DNA of 64,000 nucleotides from the NCBI GenBank assembly GCA_964484795.1, contig CAZAFN010000004.1, positions 1 through 64,000 of the forward strand, in the 5' to 3' direction. Origin of the DNA: CAZAFN01 sp964484795 (GTDB lineage Bacteria > Pseudomonadota > Alphaproteobacteria > Methylaequorales > Methylaequoraceae). A program made the position numbers and the translations under genes. The notes beneath the pieces were generated by a model, which saw only the letters and a list, made by a program, of their open reading frames with translations, did no database searches and was not told the DNA's origin. Numbering within the stretch: position 1 is the first letter of the stretch; each line of letters opens with the position of its first letter. Positions 25,769 through 35,008 of this stretch are shown piece after piece.

Positions 25769-26962
25769 CTAAAATAGACACTTACTGTCACTGATATCAA
25801 ATCCAAGTGTATCTTCAGCATTTATCTTATGAAGGAATTTCTCATTTGGCATTTTTGTAATTACTGCATTATGGGTAGATAGAAGGATTGGTTGTCTAAG
25901 TTGATTGTTCCAATTTCTAAAACTACCTACCTTTCCTTTATACATATCTACAGCTAGAGTTTTTTTTTGGAATAGTTTTAGAAAGTTAATTTTTTCATTT
26001 TCATCTTTTATCTTCAGAGATTCAGCAATTATTTTAATTGAAACCCAAGCGGCCCAATCACTATCTTGCATCTTTCTGTCTTTTACTTCCCAGGACAAGT
26101 TGTAATCATTTCTTTGAAATCTTTTATTTAACTGTGGAGCTCCATTTCTTTCCCATGCCCAATGCCAAGCTCTAGGCGTTAGTCCTATGTCTCCAACAAC
26201 TGGAGTTGGGTACATTGTATTAAAAGGAAGATTCCTACTAAATTCACCAAAGTAATCAAAAATCACAATAGTGTCAGATTTTTTTCCCTTGGTTAGTAAT
26301 TTAGGATTGTTAGCTTCTCTATCCTCTGGGTTTTTAGATAAAGTAAATTTTCTTTCATTAATAATTTTAAGTTTGTATTTTTTACTTGAATCTAAGAAAG
26401 ACAAGTATTTGTTTTGGTCTTCATCTTTTGGCCCGTATAGAACTAATACATTTTTCCAATTTTTTAAAATTAAAAATTGTGCTAATGAATCTGTATACAT
26501 CTTGTCAGAAGGAATAATATTAAAAAGGTTTTTTTTACAATTTTTTTCCCTAAAACTATTTTTTGAGATTCTTGCATTAATGAAAGCCAAGCCTTCAGGC
26601 AAAATATTAATTATTTCTTCCATAATTTTTTCAGGTAGATCTAAAATAGTTATTGAGTTTTTTGGAAAACCCTTTGTCAATTTTGAAAAATCACTTAGAT
26701 CGTTTATGAAATGTTCTTTAAGTACTAATTGAGTTTTTAGTAGGCTTAATTTGACTTTATTTTCTTCAATGCCTGTTAATATTGCTCTGTTTTGAGGATA
26801 TTTCTTTCCTAAAATAATTCCAGTATAACCCTTCTTTTCATTGTGATCTTCATCATTTCTAAATTTAATCAAATTGATGTCTACTTTTTTAATATCGTTT
26901 TTGGCATTACTAAAAGAAGTAATTAAAAAAGCAGTAAAGAAAACAAGAAAAAAAAATTTCAT
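25769..26962 (-). CDS. Substrate-binding protein of PQQ alcohol dehydrogenase systems (TIGR03863-like)
   Basis: This 397-residue exported protein (signal peptide about 1-20) has a type I periplasmic-binding fold with YTDSLAQFLILKNWKNVLVLYGP, VVGDIGLTPRAWHWAWERNGAPQLNKRF and a C-terminal RNWNNQLRQPILL stretch. These features match the family of ABC-transporter-like binding proteins found beside PQQ alcohol dehydrogenases. It follows the beta-propeller gene, sharing one base. No permease or ATPase gene is nearby, so it may bind a ligand without classical transport. Confidence 0.83.
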   Translation of the reverse strand: MKFFFLVFFTAFLITSFSNAKNDIKKVDINLIKFRNDEDHNEKKGYTGIILGKKYPQNRAILTGIEENKVKLSLLKTQLVLKEHFINDLSDFSKLTKGFPKNSITILDLPEKIMEEIINILPEGLAFINARISKNSFREKNCKKNLFNIIPSDKMYTDSLAQFLILKNWKNVLVLYGPKDEDQNKYLSFLDSSKKYKLKIINERKFTLSKNPEDREANNPKLLTKGKKSDTIVIFDYFGEFSRNLPFNTMYPTPVVGDIGLTPRAWHWAWERNGAPQLNKRFQRNDYNLSWEVKDRKMQDSDWAAWVSIKIIAESLKIKDENEKINFLKLFQKKTLAVDMYKGKVGSFRNWNNQLRQPILLSTHNAVITKMPNEKFLHKINAEDTLGFDISDSKCLF

Positions 26963-27933
26963 TATTCGACTATTAAGATTGCATATGGAGATTCTCCAAC
27001 TTTAACAGACCGCAAGACTTTTCTTTTCTTTACATCTATAATTGAAATATCATCGGACATACCGTTTGCAACATAAAGATAATTGTCATTTTTGCTAAGT
27101 GCCATTCCCCATGCCCGTTTTCCAACGAGAATATAATCTAAGATTTTTCCTGTATCAGGCTCAAAAACACCTACATGATTTGCAATTCCAAGTGCAACAA
27201 ACCCCAAACTGTTTGTGCTATTTAATAGAACATCAACTGGTGTTATTTCCTCCTTCTTAAACCCTTTTGGCAAAAAAATTATTGTTTTAATTACTTTGAA
27301 TGTTTCTGTGCTAATTATATTGACAATACTACCAAGCTCCGCGGAGACAAATAATTTTTTTCCATCATTAGATAATGCAAAACGTCTTGGTCTCCTGTCT
27401 ACGGGAATGTTCTTTTGGATTTTTCCTGATAATAAATTTAGAACATGAACAATATCTGCCACTTCTGATGCTACGAAAGCAAATTTACCGTCTTTGGTTA
27501 TTTGAACGCCCTCTGGTTCTTCACCAGTATTGAATTCTTGAAGCAACTTTCCTTCAGCCCAATCCCAGACAGTAGCTGTGGCATCGTCTTCATTAGAAAC
27601 AACAAGATGTTTTCCATTGGGATGTAAATCAAATGTTTCCGGGGATAAAACATTTCTTATCCTACCTACTACTTCTAAGGAATTAGTATCATAAAAAAGT
27701 ATTAAATCATCATCAGCACAACCAACAAAAAAATATTTCTTGTCTTTTGAGAAGTGCATTCCTCTTGGTCTTCCACAGGTTCCTAGTTCCTGAATTAATT
27801 CTCCTTCTTTCGAAAGTATACTAAGGCTATTACTTCTTTCATTAGAAACTATTATTTTCTCCGAAAAAGCATTTGAATTAGATGTAGAAAGAATTGTAAT
27901 AGCAAAGAGTAGAAATTTTAATTTTTTTTTCAT
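26962..27933 (-). CDS. YVTN beta-propeller protein of PQQ alcohol systems (TIGR03866-like)
   Basis: This 323-residue exported protein (signal peptide about 1-24) is built from about seven blade repeats of the YVTN type, for example IIVSNERSNSLSIL, YFFVGCADDDLILFYD, LFVSAELGSIVNII and LYVANGMSDDISIID. Such propellers are regular neighbours of PQQ-dependent alcohol dehydrogenases and of the binding protein encoded next. Its exact role there is not established. It is the first gene of this two-gene unit. Confidence 0.88.
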   Translation of the reverse strand: MKKKLKFLLFAITILSTSNSNAFSEKIIVSNERSNSLSILSKEGELIQELGTCGRPRGMHFSKDKKYFFVGCADDDLILFYDTNSLEVVGRIRNVLSPETFDLHPNGKHLVVSNEDDATATVWDWAEGKLLQEFNTGEEPEGVQITKDGKFAFVASEVADIVHVLNLLSGKIQKNIPVDRRPRRFALSNDGKKLFVSAELGSIVNIISTETFKVIKTIIFLPKGFKKEEITPVDVLLNSTNSLGFVALGIANHVGVFEPDTGKILDYILVGKRAWGMALSKNDNYLYVANGMSDDISIIDVKKRKVLRSVKVGESPYAILIVE

Positions 27934-27968
27934 TAGATTAATTTAGTGATTTTTAAGGATTATTTAAA

Positions 27969-28493
27969 TTATTTTTCATCTAATCTTGGAATTAATTCAA
28001 CTAGGTTGCAAGGTTTTGTTCTAGAGTCTAACTGGAATTTTAAAATCCCATCCCAAGCGTCTTTGCAAGCACCAGGTGACCCAGGTACTGAAAAAATGAA
28101 CTTATCTTTTGCAACTCCAGCTATTGCTCTGGATTGTAAAGATGATGTGCCAATTTTTTTAAAACTTATATATCTGAATAATTCACCAAACCCAGTAATT
28201 TCCTTTGTAATTATTTTTTTGACAGCCTCTGGAGTTGAATCTCTCCCTGTCAAACCAGTTCCTCCTGTTAAAATAATGGCATTAACGTTTTTAAATTTGA
28301 GGGATTTTTTTAAATAATCTTGAATTAAAACCTTGTCATCTTTTAAAAAAACTTTTTTAAACAATTTGTGTCCGGATTCAAATATTCTTTTTTCTAAAAC
28401 CTTGCCAGATTTGTCTGACATCTCATTCCTTGTATCCGAAATGACTAATAATAAAATACTTAATTTTTGGAATTTTGCAGTGTTTTTTTTCAT
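27969..28493 (-). CDS. moaB: Molybdenum cofactor biosynthesis protein MoaB
   Basis: This 174-residue MoaB/Mog-family protein adenylylates molybdopterin before metal insertion. It carries the family core ILTGGTGLTGRDSTPEAV and the later FSVPGSPGACKDAWDGIL segment. Other cofactor genes (moaD, moaE, moeA, mobB) lie 30 kb away on the same strand. It ends 36 bases beyond the start of the propeller gene and follows the glycosylase gene by 4 bases. Confidence 0.93.
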   Translation of the reverse strand: MKKNTAKFQKLSILLLVISDTRNEMSDKSGKVLEKRIFESGHKLFKKVFLKDDKVLIQDYLKKSLKFKNVNAIILTGGTGLTGRDSTPEAVKKIITKEITGFGELFRYISFKKIGTSSLQSRAIAGVAKDKFIFSVPGSPGACKDAWDGILKFQLDSRTKPCNLVELIPRLDEK

Positions 28494-28497
28494 ATCT

Positions 28498-29247
28498 TTA
28501 GAACTTAACTTTATTCTTTAATAAATAATTGTGTATTTCAAGTAGATCATCCCAAATTCTTTTTTTTTCAATTGGGTTTCTAAGTAAATAAGCTGGATGA
28601 AAAATTGCTCTAGCCGGGATTTTTATGTTAAAATTTTCATCGATGTAAAAATGTTCTTTTCCTCTAAGCTTGGTAATGCCTTCATCAATTTTCAATAAAG
28701 ATTTTGCTGCAACATTACCAAGAAAAATTAATAATTTTGGTTTTATTATGTTTATATGTTCTTTTGTCGAAGATATACAAGTTTTAATTTCTTGGCTATT
28801 AGGTGTGCGATTGCCTGGTGGCCGCCAGAAAACCAGATTTGTAATATAAAAATTTTTAGTCCTATCAAGATCTATAAAACCAAGCATTTTATCAAGTAAT
28901 TTTCCAGCTTGTCCAACAAAAGGTTTTCCATTTCTATCTTCTTCTGCACCTGGGGCTTCACCAATTAGCATGATTTCTGAATTTTGATTTCCATCTGAAA
29001 AAACAAGATTTGATGCAATGTCCTTTAAATTGCAATCTAAATTATGAACTTTAACCAAAAGATTTTTAATTCTTTCAGATTTTGGAATTATGGAATTGTT
29101 AGATTCTTTTTTATGTATAATTTTCTGGCAACTTCCTTTTTTGTCAAGAGTATCTTTTTCTTGAATTCTGGTTGATTGAGAGATGCAAGTTGTTATTCCC
29201 AACGATTTGTAAAATTCAATAAAAGACTTTATGTTTTTAACTTTCAT
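28498..29247 (-). CDS. Uracil-DNA glycosylase, family 4/5 type
   Basis: This 249-residue protein has the motif 1 segment MLIGEAPGAEEDRNGKPFVGQAGKLLD (read from residue 93 or so), the FYITNLVFWRPPGNRTP block and the late IPARAIFHPAYLLRNP motif 2 with its His. It removes uracil from DNA. Members of this group usually bind an iron-sulfur cluster; Cys residues are present in the LDCNLKD and IKTCISS segments but I cannot verify the full ligand set. It lies between moaB and the divergent ETF-QO gene. Confidence 0.92.
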   Translation of the reverse strand: MKVKNIKSFIEFYKSLGITTCISQSTRIQEKDTLDKKGSCQKIIHKKESNNSIIPKSERIKNLLVKVHNLDCNLKDIASNLVFSDGNQNSEIMLIGEAPGAEEDRNGKPFVGQAGKLLDKMLGFIDLDRTKNFYITNLVFWRPPGNRTPNSQEIKTCISSTKEHINIIKPKLLIFLGNVAAKSLLKIDEGITKLRGKEHFYIDENFNIKIPARAIFHPAYLLRNPIEKKRIWDDLLEIHNYLLKNKVKF

Positions 29248-29300
29248 AGATATATAATATTTAGTTTAATGTATAAATGAAAGATTAGTAATTAATTGAG

Positions 29301-30950
29301 ATGAATATTACTAGAGAAAAAATGAATTATGATTTGCTTATCGTTGGAGCTGGCCCGTCAGGCCTTTCAGCGGCGATAAATTTTAAAAAGTTGTGTAAAT
29401 TAAATAATAAAGAATTTAGTGTTTGTGTTGTTGAAAAAGGTTCTGAAGTGGGTGCGCATATACTATCTGGTGCTATATTAGAACCAACTGCACTGAATGA
29501 GCTTGTAGAAAATTGGAAAGAAATTGAAGATTGTCCAGTTAAAACACCAGTAAAAAAAGAATCCCTTAGATATTTATCAAAGAGTAAATCATATAATTTT
29601 CCGAGTTTTTTAATTCCAACAGCAATGCACAACAAAGGAAATTATATAATTTCTCTTGGGGCTTTCTGCAAATGGCTGGCGGGTGAGGCCGAGAGATTAG
29701 GAGTTGAAATTTACCCTGGATTTACCGCCTCAGAGATTCTAATGATAGATGATAGTTTATCTGGAATAATTACAGGTGACTTAGGGGTGAAGAAAGATGG
29801 TCAACCTGGAGAGAATTTTCAACCGGGAATTGAGATTCATTCAAAATTCACTCTGTTTGCTGAAGGTTGTAGAGGTCATCTTGGGAAAAAAATAATGAAA
29901 TCATTTGATTTGCGAAAAGATTCTCAACACCAAACCTATGGTATTGGTTTGAAGGAATTATGGGAAATTAAACCTGAAAATTCCAATCCAGGTGAAGTTT
30001 TACATACAATTGGTTGGCCATTGGATAATGATACATATGGAGGATCTTTTTTATATCATCTTTCAGAAAGTTTAGTTTCTGTTGGTTTCGTAATAGGATT
30101 AGATTACAAAAACCCTTATCTTTCACCCTATGAAGAGTTTCAAAGATTTAAAACACATCCCAAAATAAGTGGAATTTTTAATGAAGGTAGAAGAATTTCT
30201 TACGGAGCTAGAGCTTTGAACGAGGGCGGGTGGCAATCATTACCAAAACTTTCCTTTCCAGGAGGAGCATTGATTGGTTGTGACGCTGGCACACTTAACA
30301 CGCCGAAAATCAAAGGGACTCATACTGCTATGAAATCGGGGATGATTGCAGCAGAAGAGGTTTTTGATGAAATTAATAGTGGAAATCAAAACACAGAAAT
30401 TAAGGATTTTCAAAAAAAATTTTTTAATTCATGGGCAGGTAAAGAGCTAAAATCTGCTAGAAATGTAAGACCTTCATTTAAATATGGACTCAAATTAGGT
30501 TTGATACTTTCAGGTCTTGACCAAACTCTTCTTAGAGGAAAAGCTCCTTGGACTCTAAATCACCCTGAACCTGACCATCTATCACTAAAAAAAAAGACTG
30601 ATTCTAAAAAAATTGATTATCCTAAGCATGATGGTGTTTTAACATTCGATAGGTTAACAAATGTTTCCTTTTCCTCAACCTACCATGAAGAAAACCAACC
30701 CTGCCATCTAAAAATTGAGGATCAGAGCATTCCAATTTCAAACAATTATGAATTTTTTGATTCTCCCGAGCAAAGATATTGTCCTGCTGGTGTTTACGAA
30801 ATTTTAAATGACAATGATGGTAACCCTCGTTTACAAATAAACTTTCAGAATTGCATTCACTGCAAAACATGTGACATCAAAGATCCAAAGCAAAATATTA
30901 TATGGGTTTCACCCGAAGGAGGAGGTGGGCCAAATTATACTAATATGTAA
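29301..30950 (+). CDS. Electron transfer flavoprotein-ubiquinone oxidoreductase
   Basis: This membrane-associated enzyme passes electrons from ETF, reduced by acyl-CoA and other dehydrogenases, to ubiquinone. The 549 residues contain the FAD Rossmann motif DLLIVGAGPSGLSAA near the start, the GCDAGTLNTPKIKGTHTAMKSG segment, and the C-terminal 4Fe-4S ligands in CPAGVYE and CIHCKTCDIKDP. An ATG seven codons downstream is a possible alternative start. It overlaps the start of the TPR gene and feeds the bc1 complex encoded at 42.9 kb. Confidence 0.96.
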   Translation: MNITREKMNYDLLIVGAGPSGLSAAINFKKLCKLNNKEFSVCVVEKGSEVGAHILSGAILEPTALNELVENWKEIEDCPVKTPVKKESLRYLSKSKSYNFPSFLIPTAMHNKGNYIISLGAFCKWLAGEAERLGVEIYPGFTASEILMIDDSLSGIITGDLGVKKDGQPGENFQPGIEIHSKFTLFAEGCRGHLGKKIMKSFDLRKDSQHQTYGIGLKELWEIKPENSNPGEVLHTIGWPLDNDTYGGSFLYHLSESLVSVGFVIGLDYKNPYLSPYEEFQRFKTHPKISGIFNEGRRISYGARALNEGGWQSLPKLSFPGGALIGCDAGTLNTPKIKGTHTAMKSGMIAAEEVFDEINSGNQNTEIKDFQKKFFNSWAGKELKSARNVRPSFKYGLKLGLILSGLDQTLLRGKAPWTLNHPEPDHLSLKKKTDSKKIDYPKHDGVLTFDRLTNVSFSSTYHEENQPCHLKIEDQSIPISNNYEFFDSPEQRYCPAGVYEILNDNDGNPRLQINFQNCIHCKTCDIKDPKQNIIWVSPEGGGGPNYTNM

Positions 30951-32550
30951 AAAATTCTTTTTAACACTGTTTTTTTTTCTCATTAGTTTCCAAGTTTTTT
31001 CAAAAGAAGCGGAAAAAAATAATTATGGAAATTATTTGTCTTGGAATTTTGCAAGACAAACAGGTGATGTAGACAGAATAAAGGACTTATTTGTAAATAT
31101 TAAAATACATGAAATTGCCCCCAATTTGTTGGAGGAGGTTTTTTTTGAATCAGTCGTTTTCAACGAATGGTCGGAAGCCAGGAAAATTAGTGATTTTATT
31201 TTAAAACAAGATGAGATTAATTTTACAGCCAATCTTTTTAACTTTGTTGATGAATTTTTAAAAAAAAATGATCAATCAAAGAAGTTTATAAAAAAAATAG
31301 ATACAAACCATTTTGATTCTAATTTCATTAAAGTTTTATTATTATGGTCGTCAAATTCGATCAAAGAAATAGATGATATTAATAATAATATAGATTGTAT
31401 TCCTCTAATCTGTCTGCATTCTGGAATTTTCTTAATGTTATCTAATGACAAGACTAAAGCTGAAAATTATTTCAACAAACTTCTACACAGTAAATTTGCG
31501 TCTTATAGAATTAAAGAATTATTATTAAATAATTACCTAGAACTAAAAAGATTTGATGTTGCTGAAAATATCTTAAATGATTTGAATGAATTGGAATTAA
31601 ATTTTAAGAATTTAGATTCTAAGTATTTTTTAAAAAAAAGTTATTTTCTTAATCCAGTTTTAAATAACCAACATGGTTTGGCAGAAGTTTTTTATAATAT
31701 TTCAAGTTGGTATTATTCAAAAGATTTGTATAAATATGCTGCCTTTTTTGGAAAAATTGCACTTAGACTCCGTCCTGATTTTAATGCAATGAAATTGTTA
31801 TTAGTTGGTTCTTATGAGAAATTAGGGTATAGGAAGCTAGCAATTGAATCTTTAAAAGGAATAAATGAAAATAATCTGTATTTTTTAAAATTTTTTAAAA
31901 TAAAAATTTCTCTTTTTGAAGAAATATCAGAAAATGAAGAAATTTTGAATGATTTAAAAAAATTGGTAAAGAAATTCCCTAAAAATTTAGAAATGAAAAT
32001 TTTACTTGCAGACAAATTGAGATCAATTGGGGATTATAATGGATCAATTAAATATTACACTGAAATTATAGAGGATATAGTGGTTGATGATAAATGGAGT
32101 GTTTATTATTCTAGAGGTATAGCCTACGAACGTTCCAATCAATGGCAGGATGCAGAGAATGATTTGAAGCAAGCTCTTAAGCTAAAACCTAATGATCCTT
32201 ATGTTTTAAATTATTTGGCTTATAGTTGGTTGGATAGAAATACTAATGTAAATCAAGCATTGGAGTTACTTAAGATGGCTGTCGAAATTGAACCGAGTGA
32301 TGCTTATATAACAGATTCACTTGGTTGGGCATATTATCTTTCTGGGTTTATAGAAAAATCAATCTACTTTTTGGAAAAAGCAGTTTCGCTTTCTCCTAAT
32401 GATTCAACATTAAATGACCATCTTGGTGACGCATATTGGAAAGCAGGAAGAACAAACGAAGCTTTGTCTCAATGGAAGAGGGTTCTTATTTTTGATCCGA
32501 GTTTTAAAAAAAAAGAATATGTTAGGCAAAAAATCGAAAAAGGACTCTAA
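30925..32550 (+). CDS. Exported TPR-repeat protein
   Basis: This protein of about 541 residues has an N-terminal hydrophobic export segment (KKFFLTLFFFLISFQVFS) and tetratricopeptide repeats, clearest in the C-terminal half (YSRGIAYERSNQWQDAENDLKQAL, LNYLAYSWLDR, DSLGWAYYLSG). No ATG precedes the export signal in this frame. I use GTG 30925, which sits just after AAGGAGG (30916-30922) inside the end of the ETF-QO gene. The spacing is tight and an ATT at 30934 is also possible. ETF-QO, TPR protein and ispE in a row is a common alphaproteobacterial order. The function is unknown, probably outer-membrane or envelope related. Confidence 0.82.
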   Translation: MGQIILICKKFFLTLFFFLISFQVFSKEAEKNNYGNYLSWNFARQTGDVDRIKDLFVNIKIHEIAPNLLEEVFFESVVFNEWSEARKISDFILKQDEINFTANLFNFVDEFLKKNDQSKKFIKKIDTNHFDSNFIKVLLLWSSNSIKEIDDINNNIDCIPLICLHSGIFLMLSNDKTKAENYFNKLLHSKFASYRIKELLLNNYLELKRFDVAENILNDLNELELNFKNLDSKYFLKKSYFLNPVLNNQHGLAEVFYNISSWYYSKDLYKYAAFFGKIALRLRPDFNAMKLLLVGSYEKLGYRKLAIESLKGINENNLYFLKFFKIKISLFEEISENEEILNDLKKLVKKFPKNLEMKILLADKLRSIGDYNGSIKYYTEIIEDIVVDDKWSVYYSRGIAYERSNQWQDAENDLKQALKLKPNDPYVLNYLAYSWLDRNTNVNQALELLKMAVEIEPSDAYITDSLGWAYYLSGFIEKSIYFLEKAVSLSPNDSTLNDHLGDAYWKAGRTNEALSQWKRVLIFDPSFKKKEYVRQKIEKGL

Positions 32551-32563
32551 AATTATTGCTAAT

Positions 32564-33433
32564 ATGCTTTCAGAAGTAAAAAAAATATCTCCCGCCAAAA
32601 TAAACTTGTATCTAGAGATTATAAATAAGAGAAGTGATGGTTACCATAATCTGGAAAGTTTAATGAGCTTTTGTGATTTTGGTGACGTCATTTCAGTCAA
32701 AAAGTCTAATGTTTTTCAATTAGATATAGTAGGACAGTTTAGCAAAAATTTGATTTCCAAAGATAATATAATTGTAGAGACGATAGAAAAATTACAAGAT
32801 TTTTTTGATAGAGAATTTAAAGTTTATGTAAAGTTGACTAAGAATTTGCCAATATCATCAGGAATGGCTGGAGGATCCTCTAATGCCGCAACTTTAATTC
32901 GAGCTATAATTGATCTGTATAAACTTAAAATTGAAAAAGAGCGAATCAATGAATTATTGATCTCAATTGGTTCAGATGTACCATTTTGTTTTTTTGGAAA
33001 AACAGCACTAGTTCAAGGTAAAGGAGAAAAAGTGAATTTTTTTTCAAAAGGTATTCCAGAGTTTTTTGTTCTTTTAGCAAACCCTAGACAACAAATTTCC
33101 ACCAAAAAAATATTTGAAAGACTTGAAATTAAATCAGTTAAAAGAAAAATGAATTCATTAGATTATTCTTCAGATGAAAATTTTGTACAACATATCAAAA
33201 ACAGAAAAAATGATTTAGAAATTCCTGCAATCAAACAGTGTAAAAAGATTTCTTATTTGTTAGATTTTTTTAATTCTCATACGGACTGTTTATTTAGTCG
33301 GATGACTGGTTCTGGTGCCACATGTTTTGCCGTATTCCAGACCAATAAGAAACTAATAAATGCTGAAAAAATTTTAAGGGAAAAGTTTAAAAATTACTGG
33401 ATACAAAAAACTAAAATTGTAAATGAAATTTAA
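32564..33433 (+). CDS. ispE: 4-diphosphocytidyl-2-C-methyl-D-erythritol kinase
   Basis: IspE phosphorylates CDP-methylerythritol in the non-mevalonate isoprenoid pathway. The 289 residues have the GHMP-kinase plan: SPAKINLYLEI near the start, the ATP loop PISSGMAGGSSNAA and the late MTGSGATCF motif. I chose ATG 32564 because it puts the conserved PAKINL at its usual place; an ATG at 32519 would overlap the TPR gene and add 15 basic residues. Confidence 0.94.
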   Translation: MLSEVKKISPAKINLYLEIINKRSDGYHNLESLMSFCDFGDVISVKKSNVFQLDIVGQFSKNLISKDNIIVETIEKLQDFFDREFKVYVKLTKNLPISSGMAGGSSNAATLIRAIIDLYKLKIEKERINELLISIGSDVPFCFFGKTALVQGKGEKVNFFSKGIPEFFVLLANPRQQISTKKIFERLEIKSVKRKMNSLDYSSDENFVQHIKNRKNDLEIPAIKQCKKISYLLDFFNSHTDCLFSRMTGSGATCFAVFQTNKKLINAEKILREKFKNYWIQKTKIVNEI

Positions 33434-33485
33434 GATATAATGGCTTGTATAAAAATCTAAAAATGTTTATGTTTTAATTTCAAGT

Positions 33486-33560
33486 TGGGGTGTGGCCAAG
33501 TGGTAAGGCACCGCTTTTTGGTAGCGGCATTCGTAGGTTCGAATCCTACCACCCCAGCCA
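33486..33560 (+). tRNA. tRNA-Gln (anticodon TTG)
   Basis: A full cloverleaf folds here. The acceptor TGGGGTG (33486-33492) pairs with CACCCCA (33550-33556). The D arm stem is GCC/GGC. The anticodon stem CCGCT/AGCGG (33511-33515 with 33523-33527) holds the loop TTTTGGT with anticodon TTG at 33518-33520. The T arm is GTAGG-TTCGAAT-CCTAC. The discriminator is G33557 and the CCA end is encoded (33558-33560). It reads the CAA glutamine codon, the one favoured by this AT-rich genome. Confidence 0.97.
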
Positions 33561-33571
33561 GTTGAAAAAAA

Positions 33572-35008
33572 ATGAATGAAAAAGTTAAGTCTTTAAAATC
33601 TATTTTTTTACTAATTGGATTCATTCTTTTTTTCATTCCTGACCTTTTCTTATTTACTGATAGTCTTGATTACAATGCTAAACTAACTCTTAGAATTATG
33701 ATTGTGATGATCTTTTTTTGGTTAACCGAAACAATACCAACTTCAATCACTGCTCTGATTCCTATAATTGTATCACCATTTTATCTTGATCTAACTTTAA
33801 AAGAAATAATTGCACCGTATGCCAGTCCTGTTGTTTTTTTGCTGTTGGGGGGATTCATAATTGCCCTTGGTTTTGAAAAAAGTAATTTACATCAAAGAGT
33901 GGCTTTAAAAACAATAATTACTTTTGGTAACACAAAAAAAAACCTGTTGTTTAGTTTTATTTTCTCAACTGCTTTTTTTAGTATGTGGCTTTCCAATACA
34001 GCTACTTGTCTGCTAATGCTACCAATTTTAAAATACATTATAGATAGCAATTTTAATACGGAGTATGACCAGTTATATTCTAAATTTCTTCTGCTATCTG
34101 TTGCCTATGCTTCATCCATTGGAGGGATGAGCACCCCAATTGGTACAATACCTAATGCAATATTAGTTGGTTTTTTAGCAGATAATCACAACCTTCAGAT
34201 TGATTTTATTTCCTGGGTTATTGCTATTATGCCATTAGTATTATTGCTTTTGTTTTGTTTATGTTTTTTTTTCTCTTTAAAAGTAAAAAATCTTAACCAA
34301 AAAATTAATCTTGAAAATATATTCACAAAATATAGAAAATTAGGTAAATTTTCTTATCAAGAAAAAATATCAAATTTTATTTTATTTTTTACTGCATGTC
34401 TGTGGGTTTTTAAGCCATCAATAAATTCTTTTTTTACAATAGAACTTACAGACTCTAGCATTGCTATATTAGGAGCATTTCTATTTTTTTTGTTTCAATC
34501 AAAAGAAATTAAAGATGGGTCAATTCTAAATTTTAGTTGGTTTAAAGAAATACCATGGAATATTTTGATACTTTTTGGAGGAGGTCTAACACTTGCATCA
34601 CTGGTTGTCTCAACAGGTTTGGCTAGAGAACTATCAAGTTTCTTAAATTTTTTAGGAGATTTAAATTTATTTTTAATAATTTTAATTTCGGCTCTTTTTA
34701 TTTCTATCCTAACAGAGTTTACAAGTAATACAGCGACTACTTTCTTGCTTTTACCTATTTTTGGTTCATTTGCAGTTAACAATGATTTAAATGTTGTTCA
34801 GATAATGTTGCCTGGAGTATTGGCTGCAAGCTGTGCGTTTATGATGCCAATATCAACTCCTCCTAATGCTATAATATATTCTACCAATAGGATAAGAATT
34901 TCTTTTATGATCTCAACAGGCTTTTTAATGAATTTTTTCTCTGTTTTCTTAATTACTCTTTATATATATTTCTTAGGAAAATTTAATTTTATTTCTTTTA
35001 ATTTGTAA
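33572..35008 (+). CDS. DASS/SLC13-family anion:sodium symporter
   Basis: This 478-residue membrane protein has about 11-12 helices and the two family motifs built around Ser-Asn-Thr: LSNTATCLLML in the first half and TSNTATTFLLLPI in the second. Family members import di- or tricarboxylates, or sulfate, with sodium. The exact substrate cannot be read from the sequence. Its stop shares a base with the start of the glycosyltransferase gene (TAATG), so it may belong to the same transcript. Confidence 0.92.
   Translation: MNEKVKSLKSIFLLIGFILFFIPDLFLFTDSLDYNAKLTLRIMIVMIFFWLTETIPTSITALIPIIVSPFYLDLTLKEIIAPYASPVVFLLLGGFIIALGFEKSNLHQRVALKTIITFGNTKKNLLFSFIFSTAFFSMWLSNTATCLLMLPILKYIIDSNFNTEYDQLYSKFLLLSVAYASSIGGMSTPIGTIPNAILVGFLADNHNLQIDFISWVIAIMPLVLLLLFCLCFFFSLKVKNLNQKINLENIFTKYRKLGKFSYQEKISNFILFFTACLWVFKPSINSFFTIELTDSSIAILGAFLFFLFQSKEIKDGSILNFSWFKEIPWNILILFGGGLTLASLVVSTGLARELSSFLNFLGDLNLFLIILISALFISILTEFTSNTATTFLLLPIFGSFAVNNDLNVVQIMLPGVLAASCAFMMPISTPPNAIIYSTNRIRISFMISTGFLMNFFSVFLITLYIYFLGKFNFISFNL

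Noticed and set aside
33436..33441. TATAAT as promoter of tRNA-Gln
   Set aside because: The -10 match is perfect but no -35 lies at 16-18 bases (TTGTAA is only 13 bases away), so I do not list it as a promoter.
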